From contig NZ_QKSM01000001.1 of NCBI RefSeq assembly GCF_003234185.1, positions 1 through 64,000 of the forward strand: a stretch of DNA of 64,000 nt, given 5' to 3'. This DNA is from Curtobacterium sp. MCSS17_008 (GTDB lineage Bacteria > Actinomycetota > Actinomycetes > Actinomycetales > Microbacteriaceae). Positions 36,674-46,947 of this stretch are shown here, piece by piece. The notes under the pieces are model-generated. The model saw only the letters and a list, made by a program, of their open reading frames with translations. It was not told where the DNA came from and ran no database searches. The position numbers and the translations under genes were made by a program. Position 1 is the stretch's first letter. Every line of letters begins with the position of its first letter.

Positions 36674-37808
36674 CGAACCAGTCCACTCCGACCCCTCCCG
36701 TCCCACCGCGCGGCCTGTGTCCGACCCGACGGACGTCACCGTCGACATCCAGGTCGACGGCATCGCGATGGTCCAGCTCCTGGGCCCGCAGGACCGCCTG
36801 CTCAAGACGGTCGAACGCCAGTACCCGAGCGTCCGGGTGCTCGTCCGGGGCAACGAGGTGTCCCTGACGGGTGCGGAGCGCGACGTCGCCAGGGCCCACG
36901 CGCTCGTCGACGAGCTCGTCGGCATGGTCAAGCGCGGGCAGGACATCGGCCAGGCGGACATCCCGACTTCGGCGCGGATCCTCGACGAGGACCGCCGGCC
37001 GTCGGACACGTTCGGGACCCCGATCGTGTCGAGCCGCGGCAAGTCGGTGCGCCCGAAGACCGACGGCCAGCGTGCCTACGTCGACGCCATCGACCAGCAC
37101 ACCATCACGTTCGGGATCGGTCCGGCCGGCACCGGCAAGACCTACCTCGCGATGGCGAAGGCCGTCCAGGCGCTGCAGCGGCGCGAGGTCACCCGCATCA
37201 TCCTGACCCGGCCCGCGGTCGAGGCCGGCGAACGCCTCGGGTTCCTGCCCGGCACGCTCACCGACAAGATCGACCCGTACCTGCGGCCGCTGTACGACGC
37301 GCTCAACGAGATGATGGACCCCGAGCTCGTCCCGAAGCTGCTCGCGGCCGGCACGGTCGAGGTCGCGCCGCTGGCGTACATGCGTGGCCGGACGCTCAAC
37401 GACTCGTTCGTGATCCTCGACGAGGCGCAGAACACCACGCCCGAGCAGATGAAGATGTTCCTGACGCGTCTCGGCTTCGGCTCGAAGATGGTCGTGACGG
37501 GTGACATCACCCAGGTCGACCTGCCCGGGAACCTGTCCGGCCTCCGGCTGGTGACGCGGATCCTCGGCGACGTCGAGGACATCCACTTCGCTCGGCTCGG
37601 CAGCGAGGACGTCGTCCGCCACACGCTGGTCGGACGGATCGTCGACGCGTACACCGTCTACGACGAGGAGCGACTGGCCGAGCAGGCCGGGCACCGCCCC
37701 GCCGGCAACCCCGCGGGGGCGAACCGCGCCGAGCGCCGTGGTCGTCCACCGCAGGACCGCCGGCAGTCCCCGTACCCCCAGAACGACGCCCGAGGAGGCA
37801 ACCGGTGA
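36663..37808 (+). CDS. phoH: PhoH-family ATPase
   Basis: An ATPase of the PhoH/YbeZ type, about 381 aa. An N-terminal KH-like region contains MVQLLGPQDRLLKTVERQ. The P-loop is GPAGTGKT (about 153-160), Walker B is FVILDEAQNTT, and MVVTGDITQVDLP is the sensor motif. It acts with YbeY and Era in rRNA maturation. The start is uncertain: TTG 36663 has AAGGGAA 5-6 nt upstream and overlaps the HIT stop; GTG 36639 has no ribosome site. The C-terminal tail after about 345 is Arg/Pro-rich. The stop overlaps the ybeY GTG. Confidence 0.93.
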   Translation: MPADEPVHSDPSRPTARPVSDPTDVTVDIQVDGIAMVQLLGPQDRLLKTVERQYPSVRVLVRGNEVSLTGAERDVARAHALVDELVGMVKRGQDIGQADIPTSARILDEDRRPSDTFGTPIVSSRGKSVRPKTDGQRAYVDAIDQHTITFGIGPAGTGKTYLAMAKAVQALQRREVTRIILTRPAVEAGERLGFLPGTLTDKIDPYLRPLYDALNEMMDPELVPKLLAAGTVEVAPLAYMRGRTLNDSFVILDEAQNTTPEQMKMFLTRLGFGSKMVVTGDITQVDLPGNLSGLRLVTRILGDVEDIHFARLGSEDVVRHTLVGRIVDAYTVYDEERLAEQAGHRPAGNPAGANRAERRGRPPQDRRQSPYPQNDARGGNR

Positions 37809-38266
37809 GCATCGAGCTCAACAACGAGTCCGGTGTCGAGGTCGACGAGCAGGCCGTCCAGCAGCTCGCCGCCTTCGCGCTCGACGCGCTGCACGTCCAC
37901 GCGGACGCGGAGCTCGCGATCGTGCTGGTCGACGAGGGCGCCATGGAGCAGCTCCACGTCCGGTGGATGGACGAGCCGGGCCCGACCGACGTCCTGAGCT
38001 TCCCGATGGACGAACTCCGACCGGGTACCGAGGACGAGCCGACGCCGGCCGGGCTGCTCGGCGACATCGTCGTGTGCCCGCAGGTTGCCGCCGAACAGGC
38101 GAAGACGGCCGGGCACACCACCACGGACGAGATGCTCCTGCTCACCTGCCACGGCATCCTGCACCTGCTCGGGTTCGACCACGCCGAACCGGAGGAGAAG
38201 GCCGAGATGTTCGGGCTGCAGGGGGAGATCCTCTCCGCCTTCGCCGCGCAGCGACGCGGGCGGTGA
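37805..38266 (+). CDS. ybeY: Endoribonuclease YbeY (rRNA maturation factor)
   Basis: A 153-aa metal-dependent RNase acting at the 3' end of 16S rRNA and in 70S quality control. The zinc motif HGILHLLGFDH (HxxxHxxxxxH) lies near 118-128, and DVLSFPMDE in the N-terminal half is typical. The GTG start overlaps the phoH stop by 4 nt. corC-like and era genes follow almost without gaps, giving phoH-ybeY-corC-era as one operon. Confidence 0.95.
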   Translation: MSIELNNESGVEVDEQAVQQLAAFALDALHVHADAELAIVLVDEGAMEQLHVRWMDEPGPTDVLSFPMDELRPGTEDEPTPAGLLGDIVVCPQVAAEQAKTAGHTTTDEMLLLTCHGILHLLGFDHAEPEEKAEMFGLQGEILSAFAAQRRGR

Positions 38267-38270
38267 GCTG

Positions 38271-39593
38271 ATGGTGCTCGTCGCCGTCCTGCTCGTGGCG
38301 GCGTTCGTGCTCGTGCTCCTCGGCGGGCTGCTCGCCGCCTCGGACGCCGCCCTGACCGTGCTGTCCCGCGCCGACCTCGACGAGATCGCCCGGGGCAGCG
38401 CGCGGCGACGCGCGATCGAGGCAGTGGCCGACGACGTCGGCGCGCACGTCAACGCCCTCAACTTCTTCCGCGTGCTCGCCGAGACGGCCGCCGCGGTGCT
38501 CGTCACGATCGCGCTCGTCACGGTGTTCGACACCTGGTGGGTGGCGCTCGTCGTGTCCGCGGCGATCATGACCGCGGTGTCGTTCGTGCTCGTCGGCTCC
38601 AGCCCGCGCAGCGTCGGTCGTGCCCACGCCGAGCGTCTCATCGGCGCCACCGGCGGGCTCGTCCGCGCGGTCCGCATCGTCCTCGGTCCGCTCGCCGGGC
38701 TCCTCGTCGCGATCGGCGACCGTGTGACGCCGGGCCGCGGCCGCAGCGCCTCGACGGTGTCGAGCGAGGAGCAGCTGCTGTCGCTCGTCGACGAGGCGAC
38801 GGAGAGCAACGTGCTCGAGCAGGACGACCGCGAGCTCATCCACTCGGTCTTCGAGTTCAGCGACACCCTGGTGCGCGAAGTCATGGTGCCCCGCACCGAC
38901 ATGCTCACCGTCGACGGCGAAGCGACACTGGCGGCAGGGATGGAGCGGTTCCTGGTCGCCGGCGTCTCCCGCATGCCCGTCACGGGCAAGGACAGCGACG
39001 ACGTGCTCGGCGTGCTCTACCTGCGGGACGTCTCGCGCGCGCTCTACGAACAGCCCGGCAGTGCGCAGGAGCCGGTCACGACGTTGCTCCGGCCGGCCGA
39101 GTTCGTGCCTGAGTCCAAGCACGCCGACGACACGCTGCGCCACATGCAGGTCGCCAAGAACCACCTGGTGCTCGTGGTCGACGAGTACGGCGGCGTCGCC
39201 GGTCTGGTCACCATGGAGGACCTCATCGAGGAGCTCGTCGGCGACATCTCCGACGAGTACGACCGCACCGTCGTCGACCGGACCGAGGTCTCGCCGGGCG
39301 TGTGGCGCATCTCCGCACGACTGCCGATCGACGAGCTCGGCGACCTGTTCGGCATCGAGCTCGAGGACGACGACGTCGACACCGCCGGCGGCCTGCTGAC
39401 GAAGGAGCTCGGCCGGCTCCCGGTGCGCGGCGAGCAGGTCACCGTGTCCGGGCTGGAACTGACGGCCGACCGCGTCGAGGGCAAGCGCCGCCACCTGATC
39501 ACCGTCCTGGCCGAGCGGAGCGCCGCCCTGCAGGACGCCGAGGACGCCCTCGGCGAGACGACACCGAGCACGACGGGAACACCGAACGCATGA
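38271..39593 (+). CDS. Hemolysin C/CorC-family membrane protein with CBS domains
   Basis: A 440-aa protein: an N-terminal DUF21/CNNM domain with about three helices (1-150, starting MVLVAVLLVAAFVLVLLGG), two CBS domains (about 195-320, containing VREVMVPRTDM and VLVVDEYGGVAGLVTMEDLIEE) and a C-terminal CorC_HlyC domain. Family members are linked to magnesium or cobalt efflux and to membrane functions; true hemolysin activity is not implied. The start is 4 nt after the ybeY stop. The end overlaps the era ATG. Confidence 0.92.
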   Translation: MVLVAVLLVAAFVLVLLGGLLAASDAALTVLSRADLDEIARGSARRRAIEAVADDVGAHVNALNFFRVLAETAAAVLVTIALVTVFDTWWVALVVSAAIMTAVSFVLVGSSPRSVGRAHAERLIGATGGLVRAVRIVLGPLAGLLVAIGDRVTPGRGRSASTVSSEEQLLSLVDEATESNVLEQDDRELIHSVFEFSDTLVREVMVPRTDMLTVDGEATLAAGMERFLVAGVSRMPVTGKDSDDVLGVLYLRDVSRALYEQPGSAQEPVTTLLRPAEFVPESKHADDTLRHMQVAKNHLVLVVDEYGGVAGLVTMEDLIEELVGDISDEYDRTVVDRTEVSPGVWRISARLPIDELGDLFGIELEDDDVDTAGGLLTKELGRLPVRGEQVTVSGLELTADRVEGKRRHLITVLAERSAALQDAEDALGETTPSTTGTPNA

Positions 39594-40543
39594 CCGAGCA
39601 CGACACCGACCAGACCCCTGACGCACCGGGCCCCACAGGAGGTCCGTACCGCGCCGGTTTCGTCTCCTTCGTCGGCCGTCCGAACGTCGGCAAGTCGACC
39701 CTGACCAACGCCCTCGTCGGCGAGAAGGTGGCGATCACCTCCTCGAAGCCGCAGACCACGCGTCGGGCGATCCGCGGCGTCGTCCACCGCCCCGACGGGC
39801 AGGTCATCATCGTGGACACCCCGGGTGTCCACCGTCCGCGCACCCTGCTCGGCGAGCGGCTCAACGACCTCGTGCAGTCCACGCTGGGGGACGTCGACGT
39901 GATCGGCTTCTGCGTGCCGGCGAACGAGCCGATCGGTCCCGGCGACAGGTTCATCAACGAGTCGCTCGACCAGTACCCGCGGGCCAGGAAGGTCGCGATC
40001 GTCACGAAGATCGACCGGACCCCGAAGGACCGGGTCGGCGAGCAGCTCCTCGCGGTGTCGCAGCTGCGCGACTGGGACGCGATCGTGCCGACGTCCGGCA
40101 CGAAGGGCCTGCAGCTCGAGGCACTGCTCGGCGAGATCACGAAGCTCCTGCCCGAGTCGCCGCAGCTGTACGACGCCGACACGGTGACCGAGGAGACGGA
40201 CGAGGACCGCATCGCCGAACTCATCCGCGAAGCGGCGCTCGAGGGCGTGCGCGACGAGCTGCCGCACTCGCTCGCGGTGGTCGTCGAGGACGTCGTCGAG
40301 CCCGACGACGAGGACGACCCCGACGGGCCCCTGCGCATCTTCGCCAACCTGTTCGTCGAGCGCGACAGCCAGAAGGCGATCGTGATCGGGCGCGGGGGTG
40401 AACGACTCAAGGACGTCGGTTCGCGGGCGCGTGCGGAGATCGAGTCCCTGCTCGGCGGTCGCCACGTCTACCTGAACATCCGGGTCAAGGTGGCCAAGGA
40501 GTGGCAGCGCGACCCGAAGCAGCTCGGTCGCCTCGGGTTCTGA
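39590..40543 (+). CDS. era: GTPase Era
   Basis: A 317-aa ribosome-assembly GTPase. G1 is GRPNVGKST (29-37), the switch includes QTTRRAIRG, G3 is DTPGVHRP and G4 in the TKIDR form. The C-terminal KH domain includes IVIGRGGERLKDVGSRAR and binds the 3' end of 16S rRNA. An extra acidic insert (EDVVEPDDEDDPDGP) precedes the KH domain. The ATG overlaps the preceding stop in an ATGA. It is the last gene of the rRNA-maturation operon. Confidence 0.96.
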   Translation: MTEHDTDQTPDAPGPTGGPYRAGFVSFVGRPNVGKSTLTNALVGEKVAITSSKPQTTRRAIRGVVHRPDGQVIIVDTPGVHRPRTLLGERLNDLVQSTLGDVDVIGFCVPANEPIGPGDRFINESLDQYPRARKVAIVTKIDRTPKDRVGEQLLAVSQLRDWDAIVPTSGTKGLQLEALLGEITKLLPESPQLYDADTVTEETDEDRIAELIREAALEGVRDELPHSLAVVVEDVVEPDDEDDPDGPLRIFANLFVERDSQKAIVIGRGGERLKDVGSRARAEIESLLGGRHVYLNIRVKVAKEWQRDPKQLGRLGF

Positions 40544-40599
40544 CGGGCGTCATCCCCGCGACGGACGCGCGGCGGCCGCGCTGGTCGTACCGTGGGGTG

Positions 40600-41835
40600 G
40601 TGTTCCGTCCCATGCTGCGCGCGCAGATCGTCACCGACGTCACGGCTGCCGTGCTGCTCGGTGGCCTCCTGGTGCTGCTGCGCGTGGCGGTCGACGACTC
40701 GCTGCTGTGGCTCGTCACCGTGATCGGGCTCAGCGCTGCACTCGCGATCCGGCGGCTCTCGCCCGGACTGGCCCTCGCCCTCTCGTGGGTGATCGCCGTC
40801 TTCCAGATGGTGACGTGGCAGACCCCGGACACGTCGAACGTCCTGCTGGCGGGCGTGCTCTTCACGACGAGCGCCTACGGCAGTCGGCGGGTGCGCATCG
40901 CGGGGCTCGTGTCGGCCATCGGCGGCTCGGCGGTCGCCGCGGGGTACCTCGGCCTGTACGACTACCAACGCCGCGTCGACGTGGTCGGTGCATCGGCGTT
41001 GCAGGGACAGACGCTGCAGACGATGGCGGGGTCCTTCGCGGCCGTCCTGCTCCTGTTGCTCCTCCCGTGGCTCGCGGGACTCGTCCGCCGGGCCCGACGC
41101 TCCGCGAGCATGAGCCGTGAGGCCCAGCTGGTCGCGGAGCGCGACGCGGCCCGCGCCGACCGCGCGGTCGCCGTCGAGCAGGAGCGCGTCCGCATCGCCC
41201 GGGACATGCACGACATCGTCGCGCACTCGCTCGCGGTCGTGATCGCCCAGGCCGACGGCGCCCGCTACGCCGCGAAGGCCGACCCGGCGGTGGCCGACCA
41301 GGCGCTCGCCACGATCTCGAGCACCGCCCGCAGCGCCCTCGGCGACGTCCGCGAGCTCCTCGGCGCCCTGCGGCACGAGCAGGGGACCGCACCGACGCCC
41401 GAGGCGGCCGACCTCGAAGAGCTCGTCGCCGACATGCGGGAGGTCGGGCTCGACGTCCGTGTGGACCGCGAGGGCGACCCGTCCGGACTGCCGACCACCA
41501 CGCAGCTCGCCGTCTACCGGATCGTGCAGGAGAGCCTGACGAACGCGTGGAAGCACGGTGAGTCCGGCACCCCGGTGCACGCGTCGCTGACCTACCGCCC
41601 GGACACGGTCGAGATCACGGTCGTCAACCGGCGCGCGGACGACGGGACACGGGGGCCGGGCACCGGTCACGGTCTCGTGGGCATGCGTGAGCGCGTCACG
41701 ATGACCGGGGGGTCGATGACGGCGGGACCGCGCGGGGACGACTTCGCGGTCGCCGTGCGGATGCCGGCGGTCGCCGCGAGCGGCCAGTTCCCCCGAGGCC
41801 GCATCACCCAGATGGAGCAGGAGCGCACCCGATGA
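40600..41835 (+). CDS. Two-component sensor histidine kinase (HisKA_3 type)
   Basis: A 411-aa membrane kinase with about six hydrophobic segments between residues 10 and 165, then a NarX/DesK-type dimerisation domain with phospho-accepting His204 in RIARDMHDIVAHSL and an ATP-binding domain with TNAWKHG and GHGLVGMRERV. Few extracytoplasmic residues are present, so it likely senses a membrane or intramembrane signal. GTG 40600 has TACCGT (40588-40593) 6 nt upstream and no Shine-Dalgarno. It overlaps its response regulator gene by 4 nt. The adjacent ABC/FtsX exporter is the probable target. Confidence 0.9.
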   Translation: MFRPMLRAQIVTDVTAAVLLGGLLVLLRVAVDDSLLWLVTVIGLSAALAIRRLSPGLALALSWVIAVFQMVTWQTPDTSNVLLAGVLFTTSAYGSRRVRIAGLVSAIGGSAVAAGYLGLYDYQRRVDVVGASALQGQTLQTMAGSFAAVLLLLLLPWLAGLVRRARRSASMSREAQLVAERDAARADRAVAVEQERVRIARDMHDIVAHSLAVVIAQADGARYAAKADPAVADQALATISSTARSALGDVRELLGALRHEQGTAPTPEAADLEELVADMREVGLDVRVDREGDPSGLPTTTQLAVYRIVQESLTNAWKHGESGTPVHASLTYRPDTVEITVVNRRADDGTRGPGTGHGLVGMRERVTMTGGSMTAGPRGDDFAVAVRMPAVAASGQFPRGRITQMEQERTR

Positions 41836-42521
41836 CCACCACCCAGCCGACCGGCAGCCCGATCCGGGTCGCCCTGGTCGACGACCAGGCGCTGTTCCGG
41901 ACCGGCATCCGCATGCTCATCGACTCACAGCCCGACCTGCAGTTCGTCGGCGAGGCGGGCGACGGGGCCGAGGGCGCCGAACTCGTGCGACGCACCCGGG
42001 CCGACGTGGTGCTCATGGACGTCCGGATGCCGGTGATGGACGGGATCACCGCGACCGCCAGGATCGTCGAGCAGGGCGGCGCGGACGCGGCGAAGGTCCT
42101 CGTGCTCACCACCTTCGACTTCGACGAGGCCGCGGCGAAGGCGATCCGAGCGGGCGCGAGCGGCTTCGTGCTCAAGGACGCCGACCCGGAGTTCCTGCTC
42201 GCCGCCGTCCGGACGGTGCACGCCGGCACCGCCGTCTTCGCCGCCTCGGCCACCCGCGAGCTGCTGCGCCGGTACGACGACGGCGCCGCACAGGCCGCCG
42301 CGGTGCCGCCGGCGTTCGCCGAGCTGACCCCGCGTGAGCGGGAGATCTTCGACCTGGCCGCCCGCGGGTACAGCAACAGCGAGATCGCGCAGCACGAGTA
42401 CGTCAGCGAGGCGACCGTGAAGACGCACATCTCACGGGTGCTCACCAAGCTCGACCTCCGCGACCGGGTCCGCCTCGTCGTGTTCGCCCACGAGCACGGG
42501 CTCGTCCAGAAGGCCGACTGA
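41832..42521 (+). CDS. Response regulator, NarL/LuxR family
   Basis: A 229-aa regulator: a receiver domain with acidic Asp17/Asp18, phosphorylation site Asp63 in VLMDVRMPVMDG, then switch residues (LTTFDFD and the Lys of FVLKDAD), and a LuxR-type helix-turn-helix (LTPREREIFDLAARGYSNSEIA...SEATVKTHISRVL). It is the partner of the kinase at 40600. Palindromes in the 180-bp gap downstream, ahead of the ABC genes, are candidate binding sites. Confidence 0.93.
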   Translation: MTTTQPTGSPIRVALVDDQALFRTGIRMLIDSQPDLQFVGEAGDGAEGAELVRRTRADVVLMDVRMPVMDGITATARIVEQGGADAAKVLVLTTFDFDEAAAKAIRAGASGFVLKDADPEFLLAAVRTVHAGTAVFAASATRELLRRYDDGAAQAAAVPPAFAELTPREREIFDLAARGYSNSEIAQHEYVSEATVKTHISRVLTKLDLRDRVRLVVFAHEHGLVQKAD

Positions 42522-42538
42522 CCCCCATCGCCGCGGTT

Positions 42539-42615
42539 CCTGCGGGCCGTCCCCGGGCCATCCGCAGGGACGCCGTTTTTGCGGGCTGACCCCGGGTCAT
42601 CCGACAGGATGACCC
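42539..42615. promoter_or_regulatory. Overlapping palindromes between response regulator and ABC exporter genes
   Basis: Two related segments (42541-42568 and 42580-42608) share the pattern TGCGGG..ACCCCGGGTCATCCg and are offset by about 39 bp. The first is bounded by CCTGCGG/CCGCAGG (42539-42545, 42562-42568) and is followed by T5 at 42576-42580, so it may also end the two-component transcript. The second contains TGACCC-C-GGGTCA (42587-42599) and overlaps a perfect 9-bp hairpin (42594-42602 with 42607-42615). These are candidate response-regulator sites. Confidence 0.5.
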
Positions 42616-42701
42616 CTGCACAGGAGACCGAGCCAGGCGGACCATCCACACGAGCCGCGCGACCGACGCGAGGCGCGCCTCCCGGCCGTCAGGGTGGACA
42701 C

Positions 42702-43454
42702 ATGACCACCAACCAGACCCCGATCATCCGGCTCGACCACGTCTCGAAGCACTACGGCGACGCGGCCCGTCGTGTCACCGCCCTCGACGACGTCAGCGTC
42801 GACATCGGGGCGGGGGAGTTCACCGCCGTGATGGGTCCGTCCGGATCGGGCAAGTCGACGCTCATGCACGTCGCCGCCGGGCTCGACGCGGTCAGCTCCG
42901 GCCGGATCAGCATCGACGGCGTCGAGGTGACCGCGCTCGGGGACCGCGAGCTCACCGAACTCCGCCGTCGCCGGCTCGGGTTCGTCTTCCAGTCGTTCAA
43001 CCTGGTGCCGACGCTCGACGTCCGCGAGAACATCCGGCTGCCGTTCCTCCTCGGTGGCAAGCAGCCCACCAGCGACGAGTCCGAGTGGATCGACCGGCTC
43101 GTCGGAATGCTCGGGCTCGGCGACCGGCTGGCACACCGACCGCACCAGCTCTCGGGCGGGCAGCAGCAGCGGGTCGCGATCGCCCGGGCCCTCGCCTCGC
43201 GTCCCGCGGTCGTCGTCGCCGACGAGCCGACCGGTGCGCTCGACTCCCGCACCGGCCGCGACGTCCTCGCGATCCTGCGCGGCGCCGTGCAGGAGTGGGG
43301 GCAGAGCGTCGTGATGGTGACGCACGACCCGACGGCCGCGGCGAACGCGGACCGCATCCTGTTCCTCGCCGACGGTCGGATCGTCGACGACCGTCCGGCG
43401 ATGATCGCAGCCGACATCTCGGCGACGATGCTGGGGATGGAGGCGGCAGCGTGA
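42702..43454 (+). CDS. ABC transporter ATP-binding protein (MacB/LolD-like)
   Basis: A 250-aa ATPase of the group that works with FtsX-type permeases. Walker A GPSGSGKST is near 45-53, Q-loop VFQSFNLVPTLDV, signature LSGGQQQRVAIARAL, Walker B VVVADEPTGALDS. It energises the permease encoded next (4-nt GTGA overlap). Such pairs move antibiotics, peptides or lipids or perform mechanotransmission, and are often controlled by an adjacent two-component system as here. ATG 42702 follows AGGGTGG. Confidence 0.92.
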   Translation: MTTNQTPIIRLDHVSKHYGDAARRVTALDDVSVDIGAGEFTAVMGPSGSGKSTLMHVAAGLDAVSSGRISIDGVEVTALGDRELTELRRRRLGFVFQSFNLVPTLDVRENIRLPFLLGGKQPTSDESEWIDRLVGMLGLGDRLAHRPHQLSGGQQQRVAIARALASRPAVVVADEPTGALDSRTGRDVLAILRGAVQEWGQSVVMVTHDPTAAANADRILFLADGRIVDDRPAMIAADISATMLGMEAAA

Positions 43455-44851
43455 ACGGCCTGCGTGCCTTCGCCCCGACCGTGCTCGTCGCCGCCCTCGG
43501 CACCACGTTCGGTTCGGCGCTCGTCATCGCTCCCGGCATCGTGGCCGAGGCCCTCGGCGCCGCCGGGCTCGACGACCTCGCGCCGATCAAGGCGATCCTC
43601 TCCGTGCTCGGCTGGCTGTTCCTCGGCATCGCGCTCTACGTGGGCGCGATCGTCACGGCCAACACCTGCGCCACCCTCATCGCCGGACAGACCCGGATCA
43701 TCGCCCTGCAGCGCTTGATCGGGGCCACGGGCGCCACCCTCCGGTCGAGGATCACCCGCACCGGTCTGCTCGTCGGGCTCGTGGGCGGCGTGCTCGGCAC
43801 GATCGCCGGGACGGCGCTGTCCGCGCTGTTCATCGCGGTGCTGCGGAGCACCGGGTTCCTGCCCGACACCTCGTACACGCTCGTGCCGTGGGAGCTCGTC
43901 CTGCCGCTCGTCGCCGTCGTCGTCGCGACGTGGGGCGCGTTCGCGGCCGGGTCACGCCGCGTCCTCACGGTCACGCCGCTCGAGGCGCTGTCGTCGACGG
44001 TCGAGCCGAGCCACGACGACCTCCGCTCCGGCCGGGGCCGTCGCGTCTGGGCGCTCGTGCTCATGGGCGCGGGCGCGCTGCTCATGCTGCTCGGCCTCGT
44101 GCTCAGCCCGGCCTCGCCGGTGGCGGTGCTGCCCGCTGCCCTCGGGGGGTTCGTCTCCTTCGCCGGCGTCGCCGTCGGAGCGACCATCGTGATGCCCCCG
44201 GTGCTGCAGCTCATCGGTCGTCTCGGTGCACGGGACCCGGTGGTGCTCCTCGCCGGACGGAACGCGATGCGGGCGCCGGGTCGGTCCTCGCGAGCGACGA
44301 TCGGTCTCGTCATCGGCGTGACGCTCCTCGTCACCTTCGCGGTGGCGCTCGGCATCATGCAGCACGTGCTCGAGACGCAGCTCACCGCGATGGGCGACGG
44401 CTCGATGACCCCGGACATGATCGAGGCGCAGCGCGACTTCTTCGTGCAGGTCAACGCCGTCATCAGCGTCATCGTCGGGTTCTCCGCCGTGATCGCGGCC
44501 GTCGGCGTGGTCAACGCCCTCGCCCTCGGAGTGCTCCAGCGGCGGCGCGAACTCGGACTCCTGCGGGTGCTCGGCCTGACCGGGGCCCAGGTCCGTCGGA
44601 TGATCGTGACCGAGGCCGTGCAGATGGTCGTCGCGGCCGTCGTGACCGGGCTGGTCCTCGGCACGGTCTACGGCTGGGTCGGCGGGCAGACCATGCTCGG
44701 GTCGCTCGGCACCGTCGTGACGCCCGTGCTGCCGTTGTCGACCGTCGGCATCGTGGTCGTCGGGGCCCTCGTGCTCGCGGTCGTGGCCACGGTGGCTCCG
44801 GTCCGACGTGCGATGCGGGTGCCCCCGACCGAGGCGCTCGCCGTCGACTGA
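43451..44851 (+). CDS. FtsX-like ABC transporter permease
   Basis: A 466-aa membrane protein with about eight to ten hydrophobic segments, forming two FtsX-like cores in tandem: one near residues 60-130 (ALQRLIGATGATLRSRITRT), the other near 345-460 (RRRELGLLRVLGLTGAQVRRM). The large extracellular domain of MacB is absent; only short loops connect helices. It ends in APVRRAMRVPPTEALAVD, typical of the family. It is coupled to the ATPase gene. Substrate unknown; a role in envelope stress or resistance is inferred from the two-component neighbour. Confidence 0.88.
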   Translation: MNGLRAFAPTVLVAALGTTFGSALVIAPGIVAEALGAAGLDDLAPIKAILSVLGWLFLGIALYVGAIVTANTCATLIAGQTRIIALQRLIGATGATLRSRITRTGLLVGLVGGVLGTIAGTALSALFIAVLRSTGFLPDTSYTLVPWELVLPLVAVVVATWGAFAAGSRRVLTVTPLEALSSTVEPSHDDLRSGRGRRVWALVLMGAGALLMLLGLVLSPASPVAVLPAALGGFVSFAGVAVGATIVMPPVLQLIGRLGARDPVVLLAGRNAMRAPGRSSRATIGLVIGVTLLVTFAVALGIMQHVLETQLTAMGDGSMTPDMIEAQRDFFVQVNAVISVIVGFSAVIAAVGVVNALALGVLQRRRELGLLRVLGLTGAQVRRMIVTEAVQMVVAAVVTGLVLGTVYGWVGGQTMLGSLGTVVTPVLPLSTVGIVVVGALVLAVVATVAPVRRAMRVPPTEALAVD

Positions 44852-44888
44852 CCGCCTCCCGACAGGATGGGCGCCGAGCGTCATCTGC

Positions 44889-44919
44889 TTGCACGACGCT
44901 GGTGTACCAGTGCTACGGT
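44889..44919 (+). promoter_or_regulatory. Putative leu operon promoter
   Basis: TTGCAC (44889-44894) and TACGGT (44914-44919), 19 nt apart. The -10 box ends 7 nt before the leader-peptide ATG at 44927, so the leader peptide would be translated from the very 5' end of the mRNA. Confidence 0.5.
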
Positions 44920-44926
44920 GGCAGCG

Positions 44927-44955
44927 ATGTACTCGGCGCTCCTCCTCCTTCGCTG

Positions 44956-44971
<16 letters not shown>
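44927..44971 (+). CDS. leuL: leuA leader peptide (14 aa, four consecutive Leu)
   Basis: ATG TAC TCG GCG followed by CTC CTC CTC CTT encodes MYSALLLLRCRDEA and then a stop. A run of leucine codons in a tiny ORF just before a leucine-biosynthesis gene is the hallmark of leader-peptide attenuation. It has no Shine-Dalgarno and probably starts a leaderless mRNA. The last codons overlap the 5' arm of the downstream hairpin. No function is expected for the peptide itself: ribosome progress through the Leu codons is the signal. Confidence 0.8.
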
Positions 44972-46819
<1,848 letters not shown>

Positions 46820-46833
46820 GAGCCGACCGTCGT

Positions 46834-46876
46834 ACGGGAGGCGCGGCGCGGGTCCGACCCGCACCGCGCCTCCCGT
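46834..46876. terminator. Hairpin terminator after leuA (dispersed repeat copy)
   Basis: ACGGGAGGCGCGG (46834-46846) pairs with CCGCGCCTCCCGT (46864-46876). An inner GCGGGT/ACCCGC stem and a single mismatch make it about 19 bp. It lies 14 nt after the leuA stop. The sequence belongs to the GGACGGGAGGCGCGG family. Confidence 0.8.
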
Positions 46877-46947
46877 CCGTGCGTGCGTTCCGCGCGCCCG
46901 TCGTCCCGTCGGCCGGGTCGCGCGACGCGCCGATCGCGTCCGCGGCG

